In this document: positions 17,951 through 25,501 of the stretch, one piece after another
Layout: each line of letters begins with the position of its first letter
Numbering within the stretch: position 1 is the stretch's first letter
Assembly (NCBI RefSeq): GCF_014163735.1
Contig: NZ_JACJDV010000009.1
Coordinates: 1-64,000 of the forward strand
From: Shewanella sp. SR44-3
GTDB taxonomy: Bacteria; Pseudomonadota; Gammaproteobacteria; Enterobacterales; Shewanellaceae
DNA: 64,000 bases
Direction: 5' to 3'
Notes under the pieces: model-generated
The model's database searches: none
What the model was told of the DNA's origin: nothing
Seen by the model: only the letters and a program-made list of their open reading frames with translations
Position numbers and translations under genes: made by a program

Positions 17951-19288
17951 CTATAAGTCATCTCCCAAGTACAAGCGGTGAGCTTTACCAACTTCGGCGA
18001 CAAGTTCATCCATATCGCCAAAGGACACCAAACCGGATTGTTTCGCGTAATGCGACCAATTAGAAACTATTTCCACCACAGCCTTTACCACCTTCTTAGC
18101 TTTCGCTTTACCTATGTCAGCAAAATGTGCCACAGCTAATAAATCGTCCAACTGAATATCTCGTGTTTTACCATTAATGGTCATTTGATGCTTACTTGTC
18201 CAGCCAGTACCATTGCTATAAGTGATATCGTAAGCTGGCGACAGCTGCCAAACACCAGACTGATCCATTAAAAACGAAATGTTCTTTGTGTGATCATCTT
18301 GGTTAACAGACACCACATTGAAAACCATCCGCAAGTAGAACTGCTCAATGTCTTTGGCCGATAAACCAAGCTCACGCATAACGCCTATCGCCTGCTCATA
18401 AGAGTAGCCACTAGATACATTGAAATCATAGTGAACCATACCACACAGCGATTGCATATGAATCTTGTCACCACCGTTAAGCCTGTCAAAGCGCTTGGTC
18501 ATAAAGTGAGAACGGCCGTTTTCTTCAAATAAACGACATTCACTCATTTCAACCCCAGCATCTCGTGCCATTAAGTAATACGCATATTCAAGTAAACCAA
18601 AACCTTTCGGATCTGACAGCAACTCCTTATCTCTATTGTCATCAACACCGTCAAACTTTAACAAGTAGTAATCGAAACCTTCACCAGCTGGAGCTTGACC
18701 AGTTTTAATGACATTGGTTTCTTTATTCCACGCAATAACCGCTTTTGCTCGCGCCCCACCAGCAGATGTACCAACTAAAATAATTTGCTCAACAGTTTTG
18801 CGCCGCGCTTCCTGACTCTCATGATCAAGCGTCGCATTTAACTCAGCTTTTTCTTGGAGCGCCTTATTCGCCAAATCAACAAGCTCACTTAATTGAATCT
18901 CAGATACGCTGTCTTTGAGCGCACCAACCGTCGGCCTAAACTCTAAACCACCCATACCACGAGAGCCGATATAACAAAGACGCTCTATTGAACTGAATGA
19001 TCCTGGATCGCGAGAATTACGCTCTAGCCACTGGTCAATTAATCTGTTACCAAACTTGTCCGGCAAACTATCGGCCAACATTCCTGGCAAACCTTTAAAG
19101 GTTTCTTCTGATAAATCACCAAACGAATAAGACTTACCGCTTAGCGGCATTTTAATTGGCGACAACTCTATACCCGAACGCTGAAAGTGCTTTGAATACT
19201 CAAAGAACCCCAATCCCCTTTGCCAAGAGACTGAGCCTATCAATGTATCCCACAGATATACATCAGCCTTTTCGATTACTTCTGCCAT
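17951..19288 (-). CDS. hipA: HipA-type serine/threonine kinase toxin
   Basis: The 445-residue product matches HipA in length (about 440) and layout. The N-terminal domain includes M-P-L-S-G-K-S-Y and the L-P-D-K-F-G-N-R segment. The ATP-binding region has G-T-S-A-G-G-A-R-A-K-A, and the catalytic loop is V-N-Q-D-D-H-T-K-N-I-S-F, followed by the metal-binding D in A-Y-D-I-T-Y. In characterised systems HipA phosphorylates glutamyl-tRNA synthetase and causes growth arrest or persistence. Its ATG overlaps the hipB stop by one base, so the two are co-translated. No inactivating change is visible. It is flanked by duplicated DNA, a sign of acquisition. Confidence 0.92.
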   Translation of the reverse strand: MAEVIEKADVYLWDTLIGSVSWQRGLGFFEYSKHFQRSGIELSPIKMPLSGKSYSFGDLSEETFKGLPGMLADSLPDKFGNRLIDQWLERNSRDPGSFSSIERLCYIGSRGMGGLEFRPTVGALKDSVSEIQLSELVDLANKALQEKAELNATLDHESQEARRKTVEQIILVGTSAGGARAKAVIAWNKETNVIKTGQAPAGEGFDYYLLKFDGVDDNRDKELLSDPKGFGLLEYAYYLMARDAGVEMSECRLFEENGRSHFMTKRFDRLNGGDKIHMQSLCGMVHYDFNVSSGYSYEQAIGVMRELGLSAKDIEQFYLRMVFNVVSVNQDDHTKNISFLMDQSGVWQLSPAYDITYSNGTGWTSKHQMTINGKTRDIQLDDLLAVAHFADIGKAKAKKVVKAVVEIVSNWSHYAKQSGLVSFGDMDELVAEVGKAHRLYLGDDL

Positions 19289-19686
19289 TACTTGTCCTTA
19301 TCCCCATGTAATTGTGAAATCGTTTTATTCCACTTAAAACCCGTTGACGGCTCTTTTTCACCCTTAGGTTTTGATACACGCTTACGCTTTTGATTTCTTG
19401 CTGTAAGCAAAGATGCTGACTTAATTGGCGGCTCCGGCATAAAGTTATCTATTTCATGTAACTTGCCTAAGGCACGCATTACAGCTAACACTTTTATCAT
19501 TCCAACGCTTCGTTTACCGCTCTCTAAGCTCTGAACAGTTGAGACATTTACGCCAGCTTTATCAGCCAACTCCAGTTGCTCCAGCCCTTCATTGAGACGC
19601 GCCTGTAAGAATCGCTTTCCTATCACTTCCAAGATAGCTGTATTACTTTTTCTATCGAGTTCCATAATAGTGTTAATTTCCGTCAT
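19288..19686 (-). CDS. hipB: HipB-type antitoxin and autorepressor
   Basis: The 132-residue product has a helix-turn-helix of the XRE/Cro class at about residues 23–80 (L-E-Q-L-E-L-A-D-K-A-G-V-N-V-S-T-V-Q-S-L-E-S-G). It then has a long basic tail (R-N-Q-K-R-K-R-V-S-K-P-K) that may be the flexible, Lon-sensitive part or contact DNA. HipB homologues are usually about 90 residues, so the tail is an extension. The start is uncertain: ATG at 19686 or the internal ATG at 19665; neither has a strong ribosome-binding site. Repeated TAGTGT motifs upstream are probably its operators. Confidence 0.85.
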   Translation of the reverse strand: MTEINTIMELDRKSNTAILEVIGKRFLQARLNEGLEQLELADKAGVNVSTVQSLESGKRSVGMIKVLAVMRALGKLHEIDNFMPEPPIKSASLLTARNQKRKRVSKPKGEKEPSTGFKWNKTISQLHGDKDK

Positions 19687-19757
19687 TGAGTCTAAATATT
19701 GAGATTATAGTGTAAAAAAACATTATTAGCCAAATTGTTTAATAGTGTAAAAAAGTA
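19667..19757 (-). promoter_or_regulatory. Repeated hipBA operator-like motifs
   Basis: The hexamer TAGTGT occurs at 19668, 19708 and 19743. The last two lie in an extended shared sequence, ATAGTGTAAAAAA, and the first in ATAGTGTTAATTT. The spacing is 40 and 35 bases and all face the same way. Such iteron-like direct repeats before an autoregulated toxin–antitoxin operon suggest HipB binding sites; this is an inference. Confidence 0.5.
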
Positions 19758-19810
19758 TTGTTATGCAGCTAAAATCGACGGTGTAGCGCTTATTTCCACT
19801 ATTAAAGATT

Positions 19811-19850
19811 CGAATTAATAGTGCTAGTCACGAATTAATAGTGCTAGTCA
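19811..19850. repeat. Perfect 20-bp tandem duplication
   Basis: The 20-mer beginning CGAATTAATAGTG and ending CTAGTCA is present twice without a gap (19811–19830 and 19831–19850). The second copy ends nine bases before the truncated TIP30-like duplicate, so it marks the hipBA-side recombination junction. Confidence 0.9.
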
Positions 19851-19858
19851 TGTTTATG

Positions 19859-20137
19859 GATTTAAAAATGAAAGGGGAGTTAGAAGTAAAAGTGGGCGCG
19901 CTAGGCTTTAATCGCATCAGCATTTTTCAACCCTCACTATTGCTGGGTGAACGCAGCCATTTTCGCTTAAGCGAAAGAGTCGCGGCTTATATTTTCCCTG
20001 TGATTTTCAGCATCCCTTTTCTTAGGCGTTATCGGCCGATAACTGTCAATGAAGTGGCAAAAAAGATGGTGTTAGTTAGCCAAGAAGCTGGCAAGCGACT
20101 GGAGATGTTTAAATTAGATGAAGTTTTCGTCAAGTAA
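19859..20137 (+). pseudogene. Duplicated 3' half of the TIP30-like gene
   Basis: The translated sequence from L-K-M-K-G-E-L-E-V-K to D-E-V-F-V-K is nearly identical to the C-terminal part of the 17116–17787 product, with scattered substitutions (for example G-E-R-S-H-F for G-V-R-R-Q-F). The nucleotide-binding half is missing, so the product cannot be a functional Rossmann enzyme. Homology continues into the downstream flank (AGCATCCCAGCAGCCTAG is seen after both copies). The arrangement gene – hipBA – partial gene suggests that hipBA arrived together with a related allele. Confidence 0.85.
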
Positions 20138-20365
20138 TCATTGATTTTTCAATTAATACAGATGGTTAATTGCAATACAAACAGTCCCGGTAAGCTCGGG
20201 CACAGCATCCCAGCAGCCTAGTTCAATCGTTCTACTCGAGCCATTTAGCCTAACACCTTCCAGCCAGCATGAAGTTGCCATTTAGATCTACAATCAGCAT
20301 GTTTCGTCTTGTGCATCATGATTAGGTTTTGGCACGTTTTAGACCCAAAGCTTGTTTGTAAGATG

Positions 20366-20603
20366 TCCAAGCTTCGCTTGGATTAACGTCGCGGGTCTTC
20401 AACCCACACCCGACCAAGAGGGAAAGTTCAACAGCAAACCCTCCCTCTTGGATCGCCCTCCATGCCGCCCCGACGAAGTTGTTGATCCTTATATTCAAGT
20501 AAAAATACCTAACGGCTCGACAGCACATCCTTGTGCTAACGAGCCTTAACCATCATCCCTGATGGTTACACGGCATTTTTACTTGAATATTTCGGCAACT
20601 TCG
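20366..20603. repeat. Nested palindromic (cruciform-like) element
   Basis: Several perfect inverted repeats are stacked here: TCCAAGC/GCTTGGA at 20366–20382, CCAAGAGGGA/TCCCTCTTGG at 20414–20451, and a large outer stem. The outer stem is made of CGAAGTTG/CAACTTCG (20474–20481 with 20596–20603) and a 16-bp pair, ATATTCAAGTAAAAAT with its exact inverse (20491–20506 with 20575–20590). That stem encloses two hairpins: GGCTCG/CGAGCC (20514–20545) and CCATCA/TGATGG (20550–20565). It could be a MITE or a structured RNA. Confidence 0.7.
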
Positions 20604-20828
20604 AGGGGGAGTTGGTGTAATCTTTGCCGGTAGTGTCAATTGAGGGCTTGACGTGTTGATTTTATGAGTTAAAACATCAAGCTCATGTGTAAGCTAAAGT
20701 GAGGTGCATAAGGTGATAAAGCTAAAACGATATCAAGTGATTACCTGCCAACTAGTATAAGAAATGACTACCTCGGAAAAGCAAATTCCTATAGCATACC
20801 AATTTACGTTGGGCGTGGCAGCGGCCAA

Positions 20829-20888
20829 GTCCAACACGCGATTTATGCTTTGCAAACGGCACAAGGCATAAATACTAAGACGTTAGGC
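20829..20888 (+). other. 60-bp attC-like integron site upstream of the PLD-like gene
   Basis: GTCCAAC (20829–20835) fits the R'' consensus and GTTAGGC (20882–20888) the R' consensus; they pair at six of seven positions, counting one G·T. Inside, ATTTATGCTTTG (20841–20852) pairs over 12 positions with CAAGGCATAAAT (20862–20873) around a nine-base loop. The total length of 60 bp equals that of short classical attC sites. Another GTTGGGC occurs at 20808, of unclear meaning. Confidence 0.65.
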
Positions 20889-20901
20889 TTCAAGAGGGAG
20901 T

Positions 20902-21564
20902 ATGGACAGGAAATTATATTTATCAGTATCAAAGAAAACCGAAGGCGATTTGTCTGATTTTTTCGGGGAGCTGCATAAACACAAAATAGTAGACAAATAT
21001 GATGTGGGTATTGTTTCTGATCCTGTTTACTATTTTAGGCAAAATTTTATAGATGAAGTTGTTAACAACGGCTTTAGTTCTATGCTCAAATTCTCAATTG
21101 CAATGGACGATATTACAACACCGAGCATGCATATTGACGACATAGAGCTTGTATTTCATAAGTTTGTTATGACACTCAAACCTATTAAAACGTTAATCAT
21201 TATCGATCCTTATTTTTACCCGAAGATCTCAGATATTGACGAGATTTCAAAGAAGTTCATCGGCTTAATTTCGCCTATAATTAATGATTTGAAGAAAATC
21301 ATCGTTATTTCAAATGGTAACAATAAGTTTTCGATAGATGGATATATTAGCAAGCTGCATGAAGTGAATCAGAACTTAGAGGTGAACAATCATTTTTCAA
21401 ATGATTTTCACGATCGCTTTTGGCTCAACGCTGTGGAAAATAAAGGGATTGTTGTAGGGACATCGGTAAATGGTATTGGTAAAAAGATCTCCTTAGTTGA
21501 TTCGCTAGCAAGTTCAGACGTTGAGCAAGTACTAAAAGAGCTATCTTCAATTATCGGAGATTAA
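20902..21564 (+). CDS. PLD-like domain protein in an integron-type cassette
   Basis: The 220-residue product has an I-I-I-D-P-Y-F segment (about 99–105) and, near the C-terminus, F-H-D-R-F-W (169–174) followed by V-G-T-S-V-N-G-I-G-K-K (185–195). An H-D-R motif with a later G-x-S-x-N is the pattern of phospholipase-D-like (HKD-variant) domains found in nucleases and in many defence-associated proteins. It has no signal peptide or membrane helix. The ATG lies 14 bases after an R' box, with AGAGGGAG as ribosome-binding site. The stop is two bases before GCCTAA, the start of a split attC. It is AT-rich compared with its surroundings. The function is unknown; a defence effector is one possibility. 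Confidence 0.75.
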   Translation: MDRKLYLSVSKKTEGDLSDFFGELHKHKIVDKYDVGIVSDPVYYFRQNFIDEVVNNGFSSMLKFSIAMDDITTPSMHIDDIELVFHKFVMTLKPIKTLIIIDPYFYPKISDIDEISKKFIGLISPIINDLKKIIVISNGNNKFSIDGYISKLHEVNQNLEVNNHFSNDFHDRFWLNAVENKGIVVGTSVNGIGKKISLVDSLASSDVEQVLKELSSIIGD

Positions 21565-21570
21565 AAGCCT

Positions 21571-21920
21571 AATCGGGTAGCCAGAGGTATCTAGCCTCCA
21601 GCTCCCACACCACCCTGCATGCGGCTCCGCACTGGGCGGTTCATTTAGAACGCCTAACCTAGACTTTCTGGTTAGGGTAATGAACTGCGATCCATCCATC
21701 TCTTAGTGAGCATAAACCCGCTTTCTTAAGATATTCATTACTCAGCGCTTGCTGTATCCCCGGAGTTTTTGAGCTTCGCCATGGACCCTTGCTTGTGATC
21801 CCACAGCCAACGGCCACTTGGATCCTGACACCACGTTTAAGTAAGTTTTGTACCTTAGTCCTTGGCTTTCGCCAAAAATGAGTTGGGGCTGAGTCTTGTG
21901 GGGACTGCCAAATGACTTAA
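21571..21920 (-). mobile_element. 3' end of a group II intron (class IIC-attC type), truncated
   Basis: On the minus strand a reverse-transcriptase tail is followed by a structured segment (GAACCGCC, CAGTGCGGAGCCGCATG, GTGGTGTGGGAGCTGG) and ends CTACCCGATT, as in the 3' parts of bacterial group II introns. The next bases are AGGC, i.e. GCCT on the plus strand at 21567–21570, directly after the cassette gene stop. IIC-attC introns insert into the bottom strand of attC at TTGTT/AGGC, which is what is seen on this side. The 5' part, including most of the reverse transcriptase and the other half of the attC, is lost near 21920, so the intron is inactive. Confidence 0.75.
21659..21916 (-). pseudogene. 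Group II intron reverse transcriptase/maturase, C-terminal remnant
   Basis: Reading on the minus strand from 21916 gives about 85 codons, including H-F-W-R-K-P-R-T-K-V and then L-L-K-R-G-V. Next come S-K-G-P-W-R-S-S-K-T-P-G, Q-Q-A-L-S-N-E-Y-L-K and G-W-I-A-V-H-Y-P before a TAG stop at 21659. The K-G-P-W-R-x-S-K-T-P segment and the terminal W-I-x-H-Y-P are characteristic of intron-encoded reverse transcriptases. An in-frame stop at 21917–21919 and the loss of the fingers–palm region with the YADD active site show that it is a remnant. Confidence 0.8.
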
Positions 21921-21950
21921 AATAGGCTGTAATCTTTAAGTCTAATGGGC

Positions 21951-22085
21951 ACACACAAACTGAAATGGTGAATCATGGTGATTTGTGAGACGACCGTCTG
22001 AGACAGGACGTCGAAGCGAGCTACAGGGATGTATATACGCGTGTCGTTGAGTAAATGCCATGGCGAGCCTGTATGGCAGAGTCTC
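21951..22085. repeat. Dispersed non-coding repeat, copy 2
   Basis: This copy matches 3001–3140 over a core that includes CATGGTGATTTG, GAGACGACCGTCTGAGACAG and GACGTCGAAGCGAGCTACA, and again has ACGCGTGTCG and GCGAGCCTGTA in its tail. It begins about 30 bases from the truncated group II intron remnant, so it lies at or near a rearrangement junction. Confidence 0.75.
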
Positions 22086-22149
22086 AGTGACAGATTTATG
22101 GGTATTGATCTCACAAGAAGTCGGGGTGTCTATGAGACTTTTTTATGAA

Positions 22150-22192
22150 AGAAATGGGCCATGGCAAGCCTGTATGTGGGAATTTCAGTGAT
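22150..22192. repeat. Partial third copy of the dispersed repeat (tail only)
   Basis: GGGCCATGGCAAGCCTGTATG followed by TTTCAGTGA repeats the tail of copy 2 (GCCATGGCGAGCCTGTATGG followed by TCTCAGTGA) about 95 bases further on. The 5' core with GACGACCGTCT is missing. This indicates local duplication of the 3' part or a nested insertion. Confidence 0.6.
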
Positions 22193-22284
22193 CCGCGTTT
22201 GAGATTTAAGCGTTCAGTACAAATTGTTTAGCACACTTATGTCGAAATCAATGCGCTAAAGCGCTAACTTTCTGCCATAAAAAA

Positions 22285-22309
22285 GGGCATCGAATTCGAT
22301 GCCCTTTTG
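22285..22309. terminator. Bidirectional intrinsic terminator after ettA
   Basis: GGGCATCGAATTCGATGCCC (22285–22304) is a perfect palindrome with a T-run on one side and an A-run on the other. On the minus strand it terminates ettA, reading TTTTTT after the stem. Confidence 0.92.
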
Positions 22310-22343
22310 TTTGTCTGTGTTATGACTCTCGAACAGAGAGGCT

Positions 22344-24011
22344 TTACTTCACCATGCGCTTGTATTTCAGGCGGTGGGGTTCGACGATGTCGGCGCCGTA
22401 GGTGGCTTTGAGCCAAGTGGAGTATTCGGTGAAGTTGCCTTCATAGAAGTTCACCTTGCCTTCGTCACGGTAATCTAAGATGTGGGTGGCGATACGGTCG
22501 AGGAACCAACGATCGTGGGAAATCACCATGGCGCACCCTGGGAATTCCAATAAGGCTTCTTCCAGTGCTCGCAAGGTTTCAACGTCCAAGTCGTTGGTAG
22601 GTTCATCGAGTAACAGTACGTTACCGCCCGCTTGTAATAGCTTGGCTAAGTGGACGCGGTTACGCTCACCGCCGGATAAGGTGCCGATGATTTTCTGCTG
22701 ATCGCCGCCACGGAAGTTAAACCGGCCTACATAGGCACGGCTTGGGATTTCCATGTTGTTGATGCGCATTATGTCTTGGCCGCCAGAGATTTCTTGCCAA
22801 ACGGTGTTTTTGTCGTTCATTGAGTCGCGGAACTGCTCAACCGAGGCAATTTGTACTGACTCGCCCACTGAGATGCTGCCGCTGTCTGGCTGCTCATCGC
22901 CGGAAATCATTCTAAACAGGGTAGATTTACCCGCGCCGTTAGCACCGATAATGCCGACGATAGCGCCTTTTGGCACAGTGAAGGTCAAGTCATCAATTAA
23001 GACGCGATCGCCGTAGGATTTGGTTAGGTTAGTAATTTCAATCACCTTGTCACCTAAACGAGGCCCTGGCGGAATGAATAACTCGTTGGTTTCATTGCGT
23101 TTTTGGTAATCATTGGTGTTCAATTCTTCAAAGCGGGCCATACGGGCCTTGCCTTTAGATTGACGGCCTTTTGCCCCTTGGCGTACCCATTCCAATTCCT
23201 TGGCTATGGTTTTCTGACGGGCGCTTTCAGTGGCTGATTCTTGCTTTAGGCGATCATCTTTTTGCTCAAGCCACGATGAGTAGTTGCCTTCCCATGGAAT
23301 ACCTTCACCGCGATCAAGCTCTAAAATCCAGCCTGCTGCGTTGTCGAGGAAGTATCTATCGTGGGTAATGGCGACCACGGTGCCAGCGTATTCTTGTAAG
23401 AAATGTTCAAGCCAAGCCACGGATTCGGCGTCCAAGTGGTTGGTTGGCTCATCGAGTAACAGCATTTCAGGCTTTTCAAGTAGCAAGCGACATAAAGCCA
23501 CGCGGCGACGTTCACCCCCAGACAGCACGCCGATTTTGGCATCCCACTCAGGAAGACGCAGCGCATCGGCGGCTCTGTCTAGAATGTGGTCTAAATTGTG
23601 GGCATCTTGGGCTTGGATAATGGCTTCAAGTTCGCCTTGCTCTTTGGCTAGGGCGTCAAAGTCCGCATCTGGCTCAGCGTAAAGAGCATAGACTTCATCG
23701 AGGCGTTTAATGGCATTTTTAGCTTCGCCGACCGCTTCTTCAATGGCTTCGCGCACGGTTTGCTCTTCATTAAGCTTAGGCTCTTGAGGCAAGTAACCAA
23801 TTTTAAGGCCTGGCATAGGGCGAGCTTCACCTTCAATTTCAGTATCAAGGCCTGCCATGATGCGCAGTAAGGTAGATTTACCAGAGCCGTTAAGACCTAA
23901 CACACCAATCTTGGCTCCGGGGAAAAAACTTAAGGAGATGTCTTTAAGGATTTGCTTCTTCGGCGGGACAATTTTGCCCACTCTAAGCATGCTGTATACA
24001 AATTGAGCCAT
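22344..24011 (-). CDS. ettA: Energy-dependent translational throttle protein EttA (ABC-F)
   Basis: EttA binds the ribosomal E site and gates early elongation according to the ATP/ADP ratio. The 555-residue product has two ABC cassettes in tandem: Walker A G-L-N-G-S-G-K-S-T and G-A-N-G-A-G-K-S-T, signatures L-S-G-G-E-R-R-R and L-S-G-G-E-R-N-R, and Walker B motifs each ending D-E-P-T-N. The linker between them carries the basic P-tIM region (K-G-R-Q-S-K-G-K-A-R). There are no membrane segments. Its length equals E. coli EttA (555). It is a single-gene unit with a strong terminator. Confidence 0.97.
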   Translation of the reverse strand: MAQFVYSMLRVGKIVPPKKQILKDISLSFFPGAKIGVLGLNGSGKSTLLRIMAGLDTEIEGEARPMPGLKIGYLPQEPKLNEEQTVREAIEEAVGEAKNAIKRLDEVYALYAEPDADFDALAKEQGELEAIIQAQDAHNLDHILDRAADALRLPEWDAKIGVLSGGERRRVALCRLLLEKPEMLLLDEPTNHLDAESVAWLEHFLQEYAGTVVAITHDRYFLDNAAGWILELDRGEGIPWEGNYSSWLEQKDDRLKQESATESARQKTIAKELEWVRQGAKGRQSKGKARMARFEELNTNDYQKRNETNELFIPPGPRLGDKVIEITNLTKSYGDRVLIDDLTFTVPKGAIVGIIGANGAGKSTLFRMISGDEQPDSGSISVGESVQIASVEQFRDSMNDKNTVWQEISGGQDIMRINNMEIPSRAYVGRFNFRGGDQQKIIGTLSGGERNRVHLAKLLQAGGNVLLLDEPTNDLDVETLRALEEALLEFPGCAMVISHDRWFLDRIATHILDYRDEGKVNFYEGNFTEYSTWLKATYGADIVEPHRLKYKRMVK

Positions 24012-24147
24012 GTGAGTTCTCTGCTGTTCTGAATAAGCGCTAGTTTATCAACTTGCTTGTCTATCTGCTAGATGAGTCAAGCAGGAATCATTTAGGATCT
24101 TATTAGTGAAATAAAAGCTTCATAGACTGTAGGTAAGATAAATTCAT

Positions 24148-24161
24148 CTGGACTAGACCAG
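24148..24161 (+). promoter_or_regulatory. AEP-regulon operator, site 1 (before the DUF5690 gene)
   Basis: CTGGACTAGACCAG is an imperfect palindrome (CTGG-A-CTAG-A-CCAG). It ends 17 bases before the TTG start of the DUF5690 gene. Identical 14-mers precede phnW and the TonB-dependent receptor, each in the same orientation relative to the gene. The GntR protein encoded in the cluster is the likely ligand. Confidence 0.8.
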
Positions 24162-24178
24162 TGTTATCGGAGTCTATT

Positions 24179-25492
24179 TTGTCAACATTAAAATCAAGGC
24201 TAGCGAGTTCTCAATGGCTGTTAATCATCTATGCATCAAGTGCTGCCTTTATGACGTATTTCAGCATGTATGCGTTTCGCAAACCTTTTACCGCTACAGC
24301 TTACCTTGGCGTAGAAGGCTGGGAGTTTGCGCTAGATTATAAAGTCGCCTTAGTGCTTTCACAGGTGTTTGGTTACTTATTGTCTAAATTCATTGGTATT
24401 AAAGTGGTGTCAGAAATGCCTGCCTCAAGGCGGGCCTGCAGCATTTTAATCTTGGTTTTATTATCAGAAGTCGCGTTAATCGCCTTTGCCGTTTTACCCG
24501 CCCCTTATAACGTTGTTTGTCTCTTTTTTAATGGTTTGCCTCTGGGGATGATTTGGGGCTTAGTTTTTGCCTTTCTTGAAGGCCGCAGAGTCACTGAAGT
24601 GCTAGGTGCTTGTTTAAGCATTACTTTTATTGTGGCTTCTGGTTGGGTAAGGAGTATTGGCCGCTATTTAATTGTTGAGTGGCAAGTGCCTGAATTGTGG
24701 ATGCCGGCGCTTACAGGGGTAATTTTTATCCCGTTATTGCTTATCTCTGTGCTTGGGCTCGCTAAGCTACCGCCGCCTGATGCTAAAGATATTGCCATGA
24801 GGGCTGAACGTGTCCCGATGGATGCCAAGGCTCGTTGGGCATTTTTCAGCCGTTATGCGCTGGGACTTGTGTTGTTGGTATTGAGCTTCACCTTGCTCAC
24901 TGGGCTTAGGGATTTTCGCGATAATTTTGAAGCTGAGTTATGGCAAGCCTTGGGTTTTGGCCGTGAGAGCAACCTTTTTGCCTACACAGGAGTAAGGGTT
25001 GCCTTATTAGTGTCTGTGGTGCTGGGAGCTATGGTTTTGATCCGCTCTAATATCAAAGCATTATTTGCCAATCATTTTGTGATCTTGTTTGGCATTGGGC
25101 TTTTCGGTCTTTCCACTTGGTGTTTTGAGCTGGGTTTACTTGAAGCTAAAACATGGATGATTATGCTGGGCGCAGGGATCTACATTGCTTACATCCCCTA
25201 TAACTGCTTTCTCTATGACAGACTTATCGCCTCGCTAGGGGTGACTGCTAATGCTGGATTTCTTATTTATCTTTCTGATTCTGCTGGCTATTTGGGTAGC
25301 GTTGGCATCTTGTTGTATCGCACTTTTTCTCAAGCTGATATGAGCTGGTTAGATTTTTTTATCACAACAACCTATGGGGTGGCTGTGGTTTCAGCAAGCC
25401 TGGTTGCCATGTCGTTAGTGTATTTTTCTGGAATATTGTCACGGCGACAGCCTGACATTGCTCCTTCGCATTCCTTAATATCAATTAAATAG
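24179..25492 (+). CDS. DUF5690 multi-pass membrane protein, candidate phosphonate transporter
   Basis: The protein of about 437 residues has about twelve hydrophobic segments and the MFS-like N-terminal motif Y-F-S-M-Y-A-F-R-K-P-F, reminiscent of organophosphate antiporters (GlpT/UhpT). I assign it to DUF5690 by that motif. The TTG at 24179 is chosen because GGAG stands six bases ahead; an in-frame GTG at 24161 would overlap the operator. It is the first gene of an operon with phnX and an FAD oxidoreductase (9 bases to phnX). No ABC-type AEP transporter is encoded nearby, so import of AEP or a related organophosphonate is a reasonable inference, not a demonstrated function. Confidence 0.75.
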   Translation: MSTLKSRLASSQWLLIIYASSAAFMTYFSMYAFRKPFTATAYLGVEGWEFALDYKVALVLSQVFGYLLSKFIGIKVVSEMPASRRACSILILVLLSEVALIAFAVLPAPYNVVCLFFNGLPLGMIWGLVFAFLEGRRVTEVLGACLSITFIVASGWVRSIGRYLIVEWQVPELWMPALTGVIFIPLLLISVLGLAKLPPPDAKDIAMRAERVPMDAKARWAFFSRYALGLVLLVLSFTLLTGLRDFRDNFEAELWQALGFGRESNLFAYTGVRVALLVSVVLGAMVLIRSNIKALFANHFVILFGIGLFGLSTWCFELGLLEAKTWMIMLGAGIYIAYIPYNCFLYDRLIASLGVTANAGFLIYLSDSAGYLGSVGILLYRTFSQADMSWLDFFITTTYGVAVVSASLVAMSLVYFSGILSRRQPDIAPSHSLISIK

Positions 25493-25501
25493 AGGCATAT
25501 T

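Larger units (their letters stand above)
20138..20901. other. Non-coding interval: duplicated flank, palindromic element, attC
   Basis: These 764 bases hold no credible gene; two short frames on either strand at 20322–20549 are by-products of the palindromes. From left to right it contains the duplicated flank of the TIP30-like gene (to about 20250), a palindrome-rich element (20366–20603) and an attC-like site (20829–20888). Confidence 0.55.

Noticed and set aside
19811..19850. CRISPR-like repeat
   Set aside because: Only two copies without spacers; it is a tandem duplication. No CRISPR array or cas gene was seen anywhere in the window.
20322..20549. Two short frames on opposite strands in the palindromic element
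   Set aside because: They arise from the inverted repeats and have no start signal or protein-like composition.
20808..20814. GTTGGGC as the R' box of a further attC
   Set aside because: It fits GTTRRRY, but no R'' partner with a paired stem could be found upstream.
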